From Verrucomicrobiia bacterium (GTDB lineage Bacteria; Verrucomicrobiota; Verrucomicrobiia; Limisphaerales; DSYF01), in contig DASTWL010000068.1 in NCBI GenBank assembly GCA_035765895.1, positions 1 to 64,000 of the forward strand: a DNA stretch of 64,000 nt, read 5' to 3'. Shown one piece after another: positions 53,277 to 63,264 of the stretch (position 1 is the stretch's first letter; each line of letters starts with the position of its first letter). The notes beneath the pieces are model-generated. The model saw only the letters and a list, made by a program, of their open reading frames with translations, was not told the origin of the DNA and ran no database searches. The translations under genes and the position numbers were made by a program.

Positions 53277-55385
53277 TCAGGCGCGCTTGGGGCGGTTGCC
53301 GAGATGTTGCAGGGTTTCGCGGACGCGCAGGCGCATGGCCTCGCGTTCCTCCGCCGTCAGTCCCAGCGGATCGAAGCGCAGCCGGTAGTGGAGCGCGAGC
53401 AGGGCGAGTAACAGTTCCTGCAGCTCGTTGACGTGGCCGTCGCGCACGGCGCGTTGCAAAAACTGCCCCAGCGTTTCGCCCGGCGGCCGGATGAATCCGT
53501 AATCGGCCAGCCGCCGTTCCACGAGATAGAATTCCGAATCAAGTCCGAGCCGCATGGTGGCGGCCGCTTCGGCAGCCTGACGCTTCTTGGCGCGCTGGCC
53601 GGGCTTGTGGCGCAACAGCCGGTAAAGCAGGAACAGCAGCATCGGGCCGACGATCCACCAGATGTAATCGCGGAGATTGCTCTGGCCCCAACGCCACTTC
53701 AGAAACTCGAATTTCAGCCGGTTCCAGCCGTCCGAGAGAAATTGCAGCGGCGACGCGCGCCGGTTCTCCTCCTCGACCCAGGACGCGGGCGTGGTGTCGA
53801 AATCGTGCCACTGGTTGTTGTAGTAGGCGAGGCACCAGGCGTGGGCATGGCGTTCGCGCACCACATAACCCGGGCCGGCGGGTTCCTGCACCGACCAGCC
53901 AACGGCATAGCGCGCCGGAATGCCCAGCTGCCGCAACAACAGGACCGTGGCCGTGGCGAAGTATTCGCAATGGCCGCGGCGCGTTTGGAGGAGGAATTTG
54001 GCCAGCGGCGTGGCGTTGGTGGATTCGCGGCGGTTGTCCCGGCTGCCGAGCCACGTGGTGTAGGTGTAGTGGTCCTGAAAATACGCGCTGATGGTGCGCA
54101 GCTTCTGGTTGATCGATGCGCCCTCCGGGAACGCGAGATTGGTGATGACCTGGTTCAAGGCTGGCGCTTCCCGGTCCGGCACGCCATCTGGTCCGTCCTC
54201 GGCCGTAGGCGGTGCGTCAAAGGTGCCGAAGGGACCAAAGGACGCGTCGAACAGCACCACGCCGGGACCTTCGGCCATGACCATGCCGAGGCCGTTGGTT
54301 TTCACGGCGAACACCGGCAATTCCTCCATGCGGGTTACTCCCGAGGGCAGGGGCAGCAAATCCAGGCCGTCCTCCAGAAACGTTGCGATGTTGACCTTTT
54401 GCAGGGCGGGGGCGTTGCGCAGCACCCAGTTCGCCGTTTTCGGTTCGGGAAACAGCGGGATGAGCGTGGCCATGCCGCCCAGATCGGAGCGGTTGTTGCC
54501 GGCGGCCCAGATGGGGCTGCGATAAATGCGGTAGCTGGCCGTGCGCAACAAGCCGGGCGGCGGGGTGCCGTCCTTGGGCTCCAGGCGGATGACGATGCGG
54601 CCTGAGCTTTGAATTTTGCCGATCTGGCCGATGGCGGTGCTGGTTTCATTCGGGCTCGTGCGCCGGCCGCTCCAGCGCCACGGCCACTGCGGGGCGTAAT
54701 TCTCCACGAAGCGCCGCAGCTCGCTCAACTGTTGCTGGCCGAGAAAACCGATCCCGCACGCGAGCAATCCGCTGATGGCCCAGACGGGCAGCCCGAACCG
54801 CCGGGACCGGCGCGTCCACAGCGCCCAGAGCAGCAATACCGCCAGGCCGATGAAAAAGGTGTTGGTGTCGTTTTGCGTGATGCTGGCTGAAATCAAACAG
54901 ATGCCGAAGAACACCCACACGGCGTTCACGTCGCGATCGGCCAGCGGTCCCGGCGGGCGGCGCCGTTTGTGGCGCCGGGCAATCAGCGAGAAGACCGGCA
55001 GTTTCAGGCGGTCCCGGCGGCTGCACACCAGCGCGGCGGCGAAGGGGAAAAAAACCATCGGCAGCCAGCGAATCAGCGACGCGGCGGTTCGCTGGCTGGT
55101 TTCCCCCACCAGCCGTTGCGTCATGAGATTGGGATCCTCCGCCAGGCGGGTGATGGCAGCGGGCCCCTGATTGGCGGTGAACGCGTAAACGGACGCGGCG
55201 ATGAAAATCAGGGTGCACAGGTTCCAGAGCCGGTTGAAGTCTTCATCCGTCAGCTCCCACCGGAACCGGATCAGCCGGGCGCCTTCGAGCACGATGGCCA
55301 TCGCGCAGCCCATCCCGAACAGGTCGGTTTGCCAGCCCCAAAAAAGGAGCGTGGCGCCGAGCAGCATTGGCGGGAGTTTGATCAT
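53277..55385 (-). CDS. Transglutaminase-like membrane protein (TgpA type)
   Basis: 702 residues. The N-terminal half has several membrane helices (LLGATLLFWGWQTDLFGMG, LCTLIFIAASVYAFTA and others), a DUF3488-like region, then a periplasmic transglutaminase domain with Cys in RRGHCEYFATATVLLL, His in RERHAHAWCLAYY and Asp in WHDFDTTP, the catalytic triad. A further helix (YIWWIVGPMLLFLLYRLL) precedes a cytoplasmic C-terminus. With MoxR and DUF58 upstream it forms the common MoxR-DUF58-TgpA cluster. The start is ATG 55385, five bases after the DUF58 stop. Substrate unknown. Confidence 0.93.
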   Translation of the reverse strand: MIKLPPMLLGATLLFWGWQTDLFGMGCAMAIVLEGARLIRFRWELTDEDFNRLWNLCTLIFIAASVYAFTANQGPAAITRLAEDPNLMTQRLVGETSQRTAASLIRWLPMVFFPFAAALVCSRRDRLKLPVFSLIARRHKRRRPPGPLADRDVNAVWVFFGICLISASITQNDTNTFFIGLAVLLLWALWTRRSRRFGLPVWAISGLLACGIGFLGQQQLSELRRFVENYAPQWPWRWSGRRTSPNETSTAIGQIGKIQSSGRIVIRLEPKDGTPPPGLLRTASYRIYRSPIWAAGNNRSDLGGMATLIPLFPEPKTANWVLRNAPALQKVNIATFLEDGLDLLPLPSGVTRMEELPVFAVKTNGLGMVMAEGPGVVLFDASFGPFGTFDAPPTAEDGPDGVPDREAPALNQVITNLAFPEGASINQKLRTISAYFQDHYTYTTWLGSRDNRRESTNATPLAKFLLQTRRGHCEYFATATVLLLRQLGIPARYAVGWSVQEPAGPGYVVRERHAHAWCLAYYNNQWHDFDTTPASWVEEENRRASPLQFLSDGWNRLKFEFLKWRWGQSNLRDYIWWIVGPMLLFLLYRLLRHKPGQRAKKRQAAEAAATMRLGLDSEFYLVERRLADYGFIRPPGETLGQFLQRAVRDGHVNELQELLLALLALHYRLRFDPLGLTAEEREAMRLRVRETLQHLGNRPKRA

Positions 55386-55389
55386 GGTG

Positions 55390-56736
55390 TCAGAGTCGGG
55401 CCAGACCCTCCTCCATGCGGTTGCATTCGAGCACGTGAAAATGCTCCGGGTCATCGCGCATCGGTCCCGCCTCAATGGTTTTCGCCCCGCCGGGCTCCAC
55501 CACGAGCAGCACCAGCAGCGGCGTGCCCAGCAGGCGCAACTTGCGCACCAGTTCCTGACGCGCGGCATCCCAGTCGATCAGCACACAAATGCAGCCACTA
55601 ACCCGCGCCGCGTGATTCAGCACGAGTTCCTCCAGGGCGCCGAACTGGTCGTGATTCTGGTTGGCCTGCACCGAGGCGAGCACTTCGAGCAGGTGGTCCG
55701 AGCGCGCCAGCCCGCGTCCCGCCGTCATGCAATACGCCTCTGTTCCGGCAAACAACAGGTCGAGCAGCGACTCCTGGGTCTGCACGGTGCACGCGAACGA
55801 GGCGGCCAGGCTCACTGCCTCCTCAAACACTTCGCTGTAAGGGTCCGAGCAAAAGGTGTCGAGCACGAGGGCGTGCCGGACAAAAAATTCATCCTCATAC
55901 TCCTTCACGATGGGCTTGCCGGTCTTGGCCCAGCTCCGCCAGTGAATGTGCCGGTAAGGATCCCCGCGCCGGTAGTCGCGCAGGGACACGAACTCGTCGG
56001 ACTGCCCCACGGAAGACGCCAGCGCCACCCCGCCTTGCTGGTATTTCATCGCGCCCGGCAACGCCACGGCTGGAATGAAGTAGCGCTTCGGCAGCGCCAG
56101 CATGGTTTGTGGCAACGGACGCTTTTTCAGCGCGCGAAACAGCCCCAGCGGATCCGTGCGCGCAATGGTTGCCGAGTGAAACCGGATCAGCCCGCGACGC
56201 AGCGGCGTCAATTGCACCTGCACTTCTGCGGCCTGGTGCGCGGGCAGCGGCGGAATCTCCACTTCGCTCACCCGGGCCATGCGGAACGGATTGCGCGTAT
56301 GCCGCCGCCAGATCGGGATTTTGCGCAGCCGTCTTTCCTCGGCGCGCTGAAAGCCGATCCACTGGGCCAGCGAGGGCCGCACATCGGCCAGGGTTTCAAT
56401 GAAGGTCAGGCCGGCCTGCGGCTGGGGCGTCTGATTGCGGACACTCACGCGGTAGCGGATCGGCGCGCCCACGGTGCAGAAGCGCGGCAGCATCCGTTCA
56501 ATTTCAAACCTGCCGCGCAGCCACCACCCAAAGGCCAGCGCCACGAGCAGCAAGGCCAGCAGCAGGCAGAGCGCCTGGTAGGCCACGTTGTTCTCCGCGT
56601 CGAACGACAGGGGCAGCACGATGGCCAGCGCGGTCAACAATCCCAAACCAGCCGGGCTGAACCGCCGCCACACCCAGTTCCGCACCGCGGCGAACAGCCG
56701 GAAACCGTGGTAAAGCAGTTTGAAGATCGGACCCAC
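55390..56736 (-). CDS. DUF58 domain protein
   Basis: 448 residues. Two membrane helices (GLGLLTALAIVLPLSF, VAYQALCLLLALLLVALAF) are followed by a beta-rich region and the DUF58 signature EFVSLRDYRRGDPYRHIHWR with VKEYEDEFFVRHALVLDTFC, which resembles a von Willebrand A-type fold. DUF58 proteins accompany MoxR AAA ATPases and are thought to act as their partners. It sits between MoxR (16 bases upstream) and the transglutaminase. Confidence 0.94.
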   Translation of the reverse strand: MGPIFKLLYHGFRLFAAVRNWVWRRFSPAGLGLLTALAIVLPLSFDAENNVAYQALCLLLALLLVALAFGWWLRGRFEIERMLPRFCTVGAPIRYRVSVRNQTPQPQAGLTFIETLADVRPSLAQWIGFQRAEERRLRKIPIWRRHTRNPFRMARVSEVEIPPLPAHQAAEVQVQLTPLRRGLIRFHSATIARTDPLGLFRALKKRPLPQTMLALPKRYFIPAVALPGAMKYQQGGVALASSVGQSDEFVSLRDYRRGDPYRHIHWRSWAKTGKPIVKEYEDEFFVRHALVLDTFCSDPYSEVFEEAVSLAASFACTVQTQESLLDLLFAGTEAYCMTAGRGLARSDHLLEVLASVQANQNHDQFGALEELVLNHAARVSGCICVLIDWDAARQELVRKLRLLGTPLLVLLVVEPGGAKTIEAGPMRDDPEHFHVLECNRMEEGLARL

Positions 56737-56751
56737 AGACGGAACGGTGCC

Positions 56752-57702
56752 TCAAGCCGGCACCGGAATTTTTTTGATCACTTCGTTCACCACACCCTCG
56801 GGCGTCTGTCCGGAAAAGCGCGCCTGCGGCTCCATCACCAGCCGGTGCGCAATGACCGGGCTGGCCAGTTCCCGCACCTGCTCCGGGCTGACAAAATCCA
56901 GTCCGTCAAACATGGCCAGCGCCTGGGCGGTCTTCATCAACGCAATCGAGGCGCGTGGGCTGGCGCCCAGTTGCACCCCCGGCATGGACCGCGTCGCGCC
57001 GACCACGTCCACGACGTATCGTTTCAGTTCCTCGCTGATGCGCACGTGCTGGGCCGCCCGCCGGAGGGCAAGCACGTCGTCCAGGGTGACGCACGGCTTG
57101 AGCAAATCCAGCGGATGATGTTCCGCCTGCGCCGTCAGAATGGACACCTCGTCCCCCGCGCTCACGTAGCCCAGCTTGAACTCCATGGCGAAGCGGTCCA
57201 TTTGCGCTTCCGGCAGCGGATAGGTGCCGCGGAATTCGACCGGGTTTTGCGTGGCGATGACGAAGAACAAGCCCGGCAGAAACCGGCGTTCACCATCCAC
57301 GCTCACCTGGTTTTCGCCCATCGCCTCCAGCAACGCTGATTGCGTGCGGGGCGAGGCCCGGTTGATTTCGTCGGCGAGGAGAATGTTCGTGAAGATGGGG
57401 CCTTCATGGAACTGAAACGAGTGGTCCCGCTGATTGAAGATCGAAACACCCAGAATGTCCGACGGCAGCAAATCGGGCGTGAACTGCACCCGCTTGAATT
57501 GCGCGTCGATGGACCGGGCCAGCGCCTTCGCCAGCGTGGTTTTGCCGGTTCCGGGCGAATCTTCGAGGAGCACGTGGCCGCCGGCGGCGAGCGCGGCCAG
57601 CAGTTTGCGGATGGAACCGGATTGTCCCTGCATGACGCGGGCGATGTTTTCGGCGATGCGCTGGAAGGTTTCGCGGGCGGCAGGAATGGTTTTGGGCGTC
57701 AT
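56752..57702 (-). CDS. MoxR-family AAA ATPase
   Basis: 316 residues of MoxR type. Walker A is LLEDSPGTGKTTLAKALARS, the sensor region IFTNILLADEINRASPRTQS, AMGENQVSVDGERRFLP, and IATQNPVEFRGTYPLPEAQMDRF. It is the expected length for MoxR proteins, which act as chaperones for partner complexes, here DUF58 and the transglutaminase. ATG 57702 is chosen; a longer frame upstream is not MoxR-like. It follows the GNAT gene by 89 bases. Confidence 0.96.
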   Translation of the reverse strand: MTPKTIPAARETFQRIAENIARVMQGQSGSIRKLLAALAAGGHVLLEDSPGTGKTTLAKALARSIDAQFKRVQFTPDLLPSDILGVSIFNQRDHSFQFHEGPIFTNILLADEINRASPRTQSALLEAMGENQVSVDGERRFLPGLFFVIATQNPVEFRGTYPLPEAQMDRFAMEFKLGYVSAGDEVSILTAQAEHHPLDLLKPCVTLDDVLALRRAAQHVRISEELKRYVVDVVGATRSMPGVQLGASPRASIALMKTAQALAMFDGLDFVSPEQVRELASPVIAHRLVMEPQARFSGQTPEGVVNEVIKKIPVPA

Positions 57703-57791
57703 GGTGCGGTAACGGACCGTATGCGTTTCAATGCAACTCTTTGCTGCCACGGATTCATCCGGGGTGCAAGGGGTTTGTCGGAAAGGAGGGT

Positions 57792-58370
57792 TCAGGCCGC
57801 GGCGGCCGTTTCATGCAGGCGGCCAGTGGATTTTAACCGGGCCAATACTTTGTCCCACGTCTCCTGCTCGGCCGGGGAATGGATTTCGGGCTGAAAGCCG
57901 AATTGTAGATAGAGGTTGATGGCAGGCAGGCGGCCGGTCGAGGTCACCACGCAGGCCCGGTCGAATCCCAGCTCGCGCAGCCGATGACATACCGCCGCGA
58001 GCAGCGGTTTGCTCAAGCCAAGTCCCTGATAATGACGCATGATGGCCAGCCAGAAGACGCGGCCCCACGGGCCGCCCAGCCGCTCCGGGGCCGACCAGGC
58101 CGTGCCGGTGCCAATGACCCGGCCCGCGGCGTCCTGCAAGTAGCACTGGCAGCGCGCCAGATGCTTGAAGTCCGTGCCGAACTCGTGCGTAAAGAGCACC
58201 GGAGTAATTTCGTTGAACGGATCGGCGTCGTGATGGATGCGCAGCCAGTGGGCGGCGTCGCCCGGGCAAAACCAGCGGAGCGAGTAGCCCGGCGGAGGTT
58301 GCACTTCCGGCAGGCCGTTCAAGTTTGGACGGGCGAGTTCCAACCGGAGATTCTGACAGACAAAATCCAT
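57792..58370 (-). CDS. GNAT-family N-acetyltransferase
   Basis: 192 residues with an acetyl-CoA-binding core: VIGTGTAWSAPE, WGRVFWLAIMRHYQGLGLSK (pyrophosphate loop), and LGFDRACVVTSTGRLPAINL with LQFGFQPE. The N-terminal ~60 residues resemble sugar or protein acetyltransferases but give no specific substrate. It is divergent from glmS, with 114 bases between starts, and is first in the MoxR cluster direction. Confidence 0.88.
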   Translation of the reverse strand: MDFVCQNLRLELARPNLNGLPEVQPPPGYSLRWFCPGDAAHWLRIHHDADPFNEITPVLFTHEFGTDFKHLARCQCYLQDAAGRVIGTGTAWSAPERLGGPWGRVFWLAIMRHYQGLGLSKPLLAAVCHRLRELGFDRACVVTSTGRLPAINLYLQFGFQPEIHSPAEQETWDKVLARLKSTGRLHETAAAA

Positions 58371-58484
58371 GACCTACCCTAGCAGGCTAGCTCACTCACG
58401 CGCGGGCAGCAACGCTTTCCACCGGCGGTTGCCGCTTGTCATCGCTCCGGTGACTCCCCTAAGTTGCAGCGGGTTGAACAAATT

Positions 58485-60341
58485 ATGTGCGGCATCGTAG
58501 GCTACATCGGGAAAAAAAACGCGGCGCCCCTGCTGATTGAGGGTTTGCGCCGGCTTGAATACCGCGGCTACGACTCGGCCGGCGTCTGCACCCTGGCCGA
58601 CGAGATCCTGGAACTGCGCAAATCCGCGGGCCGGGTGGACAAGCTGGCGGAACAGCTCCGGGCCAGGCCGCTGCGCGGTTCGGTGGGCATCAGTCACACG
58701 CGCTGGGCCACGCACGGCGCCCCCACCGACGCAAACGCGCATCCGCATCTGGACGAATCCGGCCGGATTGCCATCGTGCACAACGGCGTGGTGGAGAACT
58801 ACGACCGCCTCAAGCAGCGCCTGATTGCAGCGGGCCATACCTTTCACTCGCAGACCGACACCGAGGTGCTCGCGCACCTGATTGGCGAGCATTACGCCAA
58901 ACTCAAAGGCCAGCCCGCGGAAAATGGTCACCCGCTGACGCAGGCCGTGCTCAATGCGCTCAAGGAGGTCATCGGCACCTACGGCATCGCCGTGATTTGT
59001 CAGGATTTTCCTGGCGTCATGGTGGGGGCGCGGCGCGGCTCGCCACTGATAGTCGGTGTCGGCAATGGAGAAAACTTCCTCGCCAGCGACGCCAGCGCCA
59101 TCGTCGCGCACACCCGGCAGGTCATCTACCTGAATGACTACGACGTGGTGACGTTGACGCCGGAGGGCTATTCGCATGCGAGCCTCGGCACGGACACGCC
59201 GGCGTTGCAGGTGAGCCAGATTGAGTTCGATGCGGACGCGGTGGAGAAGGGTGGGTTCGCGCACTTCATGCTCAAGGAGATTTTCGAGCAGCCGCGTTCG
59301 ATTGAAAACGCGCTGCGGGGCCGCATTGATTACGAAGAGGCGATGCCCAAGTTTGGCGGCTTGAACATGACGCCGGCCGAATTGCGCGCGGTGGACCGTA
59401 TCGTCATCACCGCCTGCGGCACCAGCTGGCACGCCGGCATCGTTGGTGAATACTTGATGGAGGAATTCGCGCAAATCCCGACCGAGGTCGAATACAGCAG
59501 CGAATTCCGCTACCGCAATGCGCCGCTCGACAAGCACACGCTGGTGCTGACCATCACGCAAAGCGGCGAAACCGCCGACACGCTCGCCAGCCTGCGCGAA
59601 GCCCGGCGGCGCGGCCACAAGGTGCTCTCGATCTGCAACGTCGTCGGCAGCACCATCGCCCGCGAAGCCGACGGCGGCATTTACCTGCACGCCGGACCGG
59701 AGATCGGCGTGGCCTCGACGAAGGCATTCACGTCCCAGGTGTCCGTGCTCACCTTGCTGGCGCTCCTCATGGGACGGATTCGCACCTTGTCCCACGCCCG
59801 GGCCGCCGCCGTCATCAAGGCGCTCGAGGCCGTGCCCGGACAGATCCAGCAGATTTTGCAGCAGAACGACGCCATCCAGCGCATCGCCCAAAAATACGCC
59901 CGGGCGGAGGATTTTTTGTTTTTGGGCCGCGGCTACTGTTATCCTGTCGCCCTCGAAGGCGCGCTGAAGCTGAAGGAGATTTCCTACATTCACGCCGAGG
60001 GTTATCCGGCCGCCGAAATGAAGCACGGACCAATCGCGCTGATTGACGAAAAGACGCCGACGGTCTTCCTGGTGCCGCGCGATTCGCTCTACGACAAAAC
60101 CTTCAGCAACGTGGAGGAAATCAAGGCGCGCAAGGGGCCGGTCATTGCCATCGCGACGGAGGGAGACGACCAAATCCGCCGCAAGGCCGACGACGTGATT
60201 TATCTGCCCGCCACCCTCGAATCGATCTTCCCGTTGCTGGCGACCATCCCGCTGCAATTGCTGGCCTACCACACCGCCGTGGCGCGGGGTTGCGATGTGG
60301 ACAAGCCGCGCAATTTGGCCAAGAGTGTCACGGTTGAATGA
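58485..60341 (+). CDS. glmS: Glutamine-fructose-6-phosphate aminotransferase
   Basis: 618 residues (standard length). The N-terminal glutaminase has the nucleophile Cys2 at the mature start (MCGIVGYIGKKNAAP), and RWATHGAPTDANAHPH binds glutamine. Two SIS domains follow: ITACGTSWHAGIVG, ITQSGETADTLASL and FLGRGYCYPVALEGALKLKE, ending in AKSVTVE. It makes glucosamine-6-phosphate for peptidoglycan and lipopolysaccharide. No glmS ribozyme was recognised in the short upstream gap. A longer frame from 58464 would add seven residues and block Cys2, so it is rejected. Confidence 0.98.
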   Translation: MCGIVGYIGKKNAAPLLIEGLRRLEYRGYDSAGVCTLADEILELRKSAGRVDKLAEQLRARPLRGSVGISHTRWATHGAPTDANAHPHLDESGRIAIVHNGVVENYDRLKQRLIAAGHTFHSQTDTEVLAHLIGEHYAKLKGQPAENGHPLTQAVLNALKEVIGTYGIAVICQDFPGVMVGARRGSPLIVGVGNGENFLASDASAIVAHTRQVIYLNDYDVVTLTPEGYSHASLGTDTPALQVSQIEFDADAVEKGGFAHFMLKEIFEQPRSIENALRGRIDYEEAMPKFGGLNMTPAELRAVDRIVITACGTSWHAGIVGEYLMEEFAQIPTEVEYSSEFRYRNAPLDKHTLVLTITQSGETADTLASLREARRRGHKVLSICNVVGSTIAREADGGIYLHAGPEIGVASTKAFTSQVSVLTLLALLMGRIRTLSHARAAAVIKALEAVPGQIQQILQQNDAIQRIAQKYARAEDFLFLGRGYCYPVALEGALKLKEISYIHAEGYPAAEMKHGPIALIDEKTPTVFLVPRDSLYDKTFSNVEEIKARKGPVIAIATEGDDQIRRKADDVIYLPATLESIFPLLATIPLQLLAYHTAVARGCDVDKPRNLAKSVTVE

Positions 60342-60406
60342 CGCGGCCCGCAAAATTCCGGGAACCAACCGGCGGCGCCGCGCTCTTACGCTGGAAGGGT
60401 TGAACC

Positions 60407-60898
60407 ATGAATCTGTTGCCTGAAAATGCGGCTCACTGGCATCTCGTCCTGAACCACCTGCCGGTGGTGGGCAGTCTGGCCGCGCTGCTCCTGCTCGTCT
60501 GGGCGTGGCTCAAGAATGCCGACGACCTCAAGCGCGTGGCGTTGATGGCGCTCGTGCTGGTGGGGCTGGTGGCGGTGCCCGCGTATCTGACCGGCGATCC
60601 CGCCGAGCATTCCCTCAAAGGGCTGCCCGGCATCAGCAGCCGCTGGATGGCCAATCACGAGGACGCCGCCGAATTTGCGCTCTGGGCGGCGATCATTGTG
60701 GGGGTGGCCGCGCTGGCCGCATTGATTGTTTTCCGCAAGAAGCTCTCCCTGCCGCGCTGGGTGATTGGCGTGTTCCTGCTCCTGAGCCTGGGCCTGTGCG
60801 GCATCATGCTGCGCACGGCCAATCTCGGCGGCAAAATTCACCACCCGGAAATCCGCGCCTACGATGCACCCGGCGCGGCGACGGCGGTGGAGTATTGA
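60407..60898 (+). CDS. Four-helix membrane protein with conserved histidines
   Basis: 163 residues with four transmembrane segments and an N-terminal HWHLVLNHLPVVGSLAALL. PAYLTGDPAEHSL, NHEDAAEFALWAAI and TANLGGKIHHPEIRAY follow. The His residues in helices and loops resemble small cytochrome-associated or DUF2231-like membrane proteins, but heme binding is an inference. It follows glmS by 65 bases and may be independently transcribed. Confidence 0.75.
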   Translation: MNLLPENAAHWHLVLNHLPVVGSLAALLLLVWAWLKNADDLKRVALMALVLVGLVAVPAYLTGDPAEHSLKGLPGISSRWMANHEDAAEFALWAAIIVGVAALAALIVFRKKLSLPRWVIGVFLLLSLGLCGIMLRTANLGGKIHHPEIRAYDAPGAATAVEY

Positions 60899-60913
60899 GC
60901 GGCCCGGCGCCGT

Positions 60914-61345
60914 TCAATCCGCCTGCTTCCACTTTTCCGACTCGTCCGTCTGCGGTTGCAGCAATCGGACCATCAGCGGCACGCTTGCAATCGTTTCCTC
61001 GCCCAGCGTCACGTCAATGGCGTAAAGCCCCGGTGCGGCGAACTTGAGTTGCTGGATGTTGATGATGAAATTGCGCGTGCCAAAATGTGTGTCCTCCGGC
61101 ATCGCGACTTCCACGGGGATGTCCATGCTCGGCATGATCGGCCGGCCGTCCGCGTCCACAAAGTGCAGCTTGAGCAGGTGGGCGCCCTCGTCACCGCTGG
61201 TGAAGGTCACGCGCAGGGCGATGGCACATTGCGGATGCACGGCGGGCAACGCCTGCGCATAAATCGTGTCGAAGGCGCCGAGGAGATTCAGTTTGCCGTG
61301 ATCGTCTGTTGCTGCGTCGCACAAGACCGCCACCTGAATGTTCAT
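60914..61345 (-). CDS. Conserved hypothetical beta-sandwich protein (DUF6941-like)
   Basis: 143 residues with an N-terminal IQVAVLCDAATDDHGKLNLL, FDTIYAQ, IALRVTFTSGD and IINIQQLKFAAPGLYAIDV. The pattern resembles small DUF6941-type proteins of unknown role that begin with a short strand and a 'LLG(A/I)FD' motif. It has no signal peptide, catalytic residues or membrane segments. It is convergent with the gene for the four-helix membrane protein. Confidence 0.7.
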   Translation of the reverse strand: MNIQVAVLCDAATDDHGKLNLLGAFDTIYAQALPAVHPQCAIALRVTFTSGDEGAHLLKLHFVDADGRPIMPSMDIPVEVAMPEDTHFGTRNFIINIQQLKFAAPGLYAIDVTLGEETIASVPLMVRLLQPQTDESEKWKQAD

Positions 61346-61391
61346 AAGTCAATAAAGCCACGAATTCCGGCATTCCGCACGAATTTCTTTT

Positions 61392-63083
61392 TTAACCGCC
61401 GGCCTGCTTGGCCGTGTCGTCCGGCGTGATGGGCTGGGTCAGCCGCGCGACGAGAAAGGCCTTCAGTTCGGCGGCGATCTTGCCGCCGAAGCCCGGCACT
61501 TCGGCGATTTGTTCCTCGCTCGCCAGCCGCAGCCGTTGCAGCGAACCAAACTTCTTGAGCAACGCCGCCTTGCGTGATTCACCGATGCCCGGGAACTCGT
61601 CCAGCAGGCTCTCGGAAATTTTCTTCAAGCGCAGTTGCGCGTTGTAGCTGTTGGCCACGCGATGCGATTCGTCGCGGATGCGCTGGAGCAGCTTGAGCGC
61701 GCTGTTGTCCTGGTCCAGCCGCAGCGGCAGGGCCGCGCCGGGGCGGTAAATCTCCTCGAATTCCTTGGCGAGGCCGATGATGGGAATGCGCTCCAGCCCG
61801 AGCTTCTTCAACTCCGCGCAGGCCGCGTTGAGCTGCCCCCTGCCGCCGTCAATCACGATCAAGTCGGGCAGGGCGAGGGCCGAACGCGGGGCCGGACGCG
61901 CCGCGCTGGCCGGCGCTTCCTCGTGGGCTTTGAGTTGTTCGAGGGCCTCGCGCGGATTGGCCATCATTTCGCGGAGTTCCTCGACGATGGCCTGCTTCGC
62001 TTCAAGATCGGGCTCCGTTTCCGCCGCCTGGCCGGGGCCGCGTTCCGCGCCTTCCTTGAGCAGCCGTGCATAGCGGCGCTGGACCGCTTCCGCAATGCAC
62101 GCGAAGTCGTCCTGGCCTTCGACCGTCTTGATGCGCAGGCGGCGGTAGTTGACGCGATCCGGCCGGCCGTTGCGGAAGGCGACCACGCTGGCGACCTTGA
62201 GCGTGCCGCTGATGTTGGAAATGTCGAAGCCCTCGATGCGCACGGGCGCCGCGGGCAGGCCGAGCACCCGGGCGAGTTCCAGATTGTCGCGCTCGGGCAT
62301 GACGGCGACCGGCAGATTCCAAGGCGTCCGCTCAAAGCGCGTGGTCCGCGCGGTGGACTGCTTGAGGGCGGTGATGGTGTCGCGCAGTTCGGCGGCTTTT
62401 TCGTATTGCTGCGCGGCGGCGGCCTTGCGCATTTCGGTTTCGAGTTGCGTGCTCAATTCCTCGCACTGGCCGTCGAGGAACTCACACGCCGCCTGCACTT
62501 GTTCCAGATATTGTTCGCGCGTCACGTTGCCGATGCATGGTGCGGTGCACCACTTGAGGTTGCCGTAGAGGCAGTGTTTGTAGTCCTGCGGTCCGGGCGT
62601 AAGCGGCCGGCAGCCGCGCAGATTGAACTGCCGCCGCATCAACGTCAGCGTGTTGCGGATGGCGCCCGCGTTCGGAAACGGCCCGAAATAACGCGAGCCG
62701 TCGTCGGTGCGGAGGCGCGTGAAGGAAAAGCGCGGGATTGGATCGTGCAGGTTCACCTTCAACATCAGGAAGCGTTTGTCGTCGCGCAGGTCGATGTTGA
62801 ATTTGGGCTGGAGCTCCTTGACGAGTTTGCTTTCGAGCAGCAGCGCCTCCGGTTCGCTGCGGACGACATGCACGTCGAGGTCGTGGATGGCGTCGGTCAG
62901 CGCGCGAAATTTCAAATCCCATCCCATGCGTCGCGACGGCTGGAAATACGTCATCACCCGCTTGCGCAGGTCGCGGGCCTTGCCGACATAGATCACCGTG
63001 CCGAAGCGGTCCTTCATCAGGTAAACGCCCGGTCGATGCGGCAGGTCCGCCAGCTTTTTTCGCACCTGTTCGGTCACGGTCAT
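61392..63083 (-). CDS. uvrC: Excinuclease ABC subunit C
   Basis: 563 residues. The N-terminal GIY-YIG nuclease (RPGVYLMKDRFGTVIYVGKA) is followed by LLLESKLVKELQPKFNIDLR, a UVR motif region (KAAAAQQYEKAAELRDTI), the RNase H-like second nuclease (IEGFDISNISG, PDLIVIDGGRGQLNA) and C-terminal helix-hairpin-helix motifs (FPGIGESRKAALLKKFG). This matches UvrC of nucleotide excision repair, slightly shorter than E. coli. ATG 63083 was chosen over the earlier in-frame Met. Confidence 0.96.
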   Translation of the reverse strand: MTVTEQVRKKLADLPHRPGVYLMKDRFGTVIYVGKARDLRKRVMTYFQPSRRMGWDLKFRALTDAIHDLDVHVVRSEPEALLLESKLVKELQPKFNIDLRDDKRFLMLKVNLHDPIPRFSFTRLRTDDGSRYFGPFPNAGAIRNTLTLMRRQFNLRGCRPLTPGPQDYKHCLYGNLKWCTAPCIGNVTREQYLEQVQAACEFLDGQCEELSTQLETEMRKAAAAQQYEKAAELRDTITALKQSTARTTRFERTPWNLPVAVMPERDNLELARVLGLPAAPVRIEGFDISNISGTLKVASVVAFRNGRPDRVNYRRLRIKTVEGQDDFACIAEAVQRRYARLLKEGAERGPGQAAETEPDLEAKQAIVEELREMMANPREALEQLKAHEEAPASAARPAPRSALALPDLIVIDGGRGQLNAACAELKKLGLERIPIIGLAKEFEEIYRPGAALPLRLDQDNSALKLLQRIRDESHRVANSYNAQLRLKKISESLLDEFPGIGESRKAALLKKFGSLQRLRLASEEQIAEVPGFGGKIAAELKAFLVARLTQPITPDDTAKQAGG

Positions 63084-63264
63084 GCGCAAATTTTGCGCAA
63101 AGTTGCCGCGCCGCAACGCAATTATTTCTCACTGCGCAGATTCACCGGGAAAAACTGAATGAACACTCGCGTTTCGAGTCCAAACGCCTACGTTGTCGCC
63201 GCGGTTGGACGGCGCTGCCAAACCGGCGTCTGGCCAGCCGGCGCCAATTTCAAAATCGCATTGC

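Noticed and set aside
58371-58484. Possible glmS ribozyme upstream of glmS
   Set aside because: The upstream gap is only 114 bases and shared with the divergent GNAT gene. I could not find the ribozyme's pseudoknot pattern, and this ribozyme is mainly known in Firmicutes.
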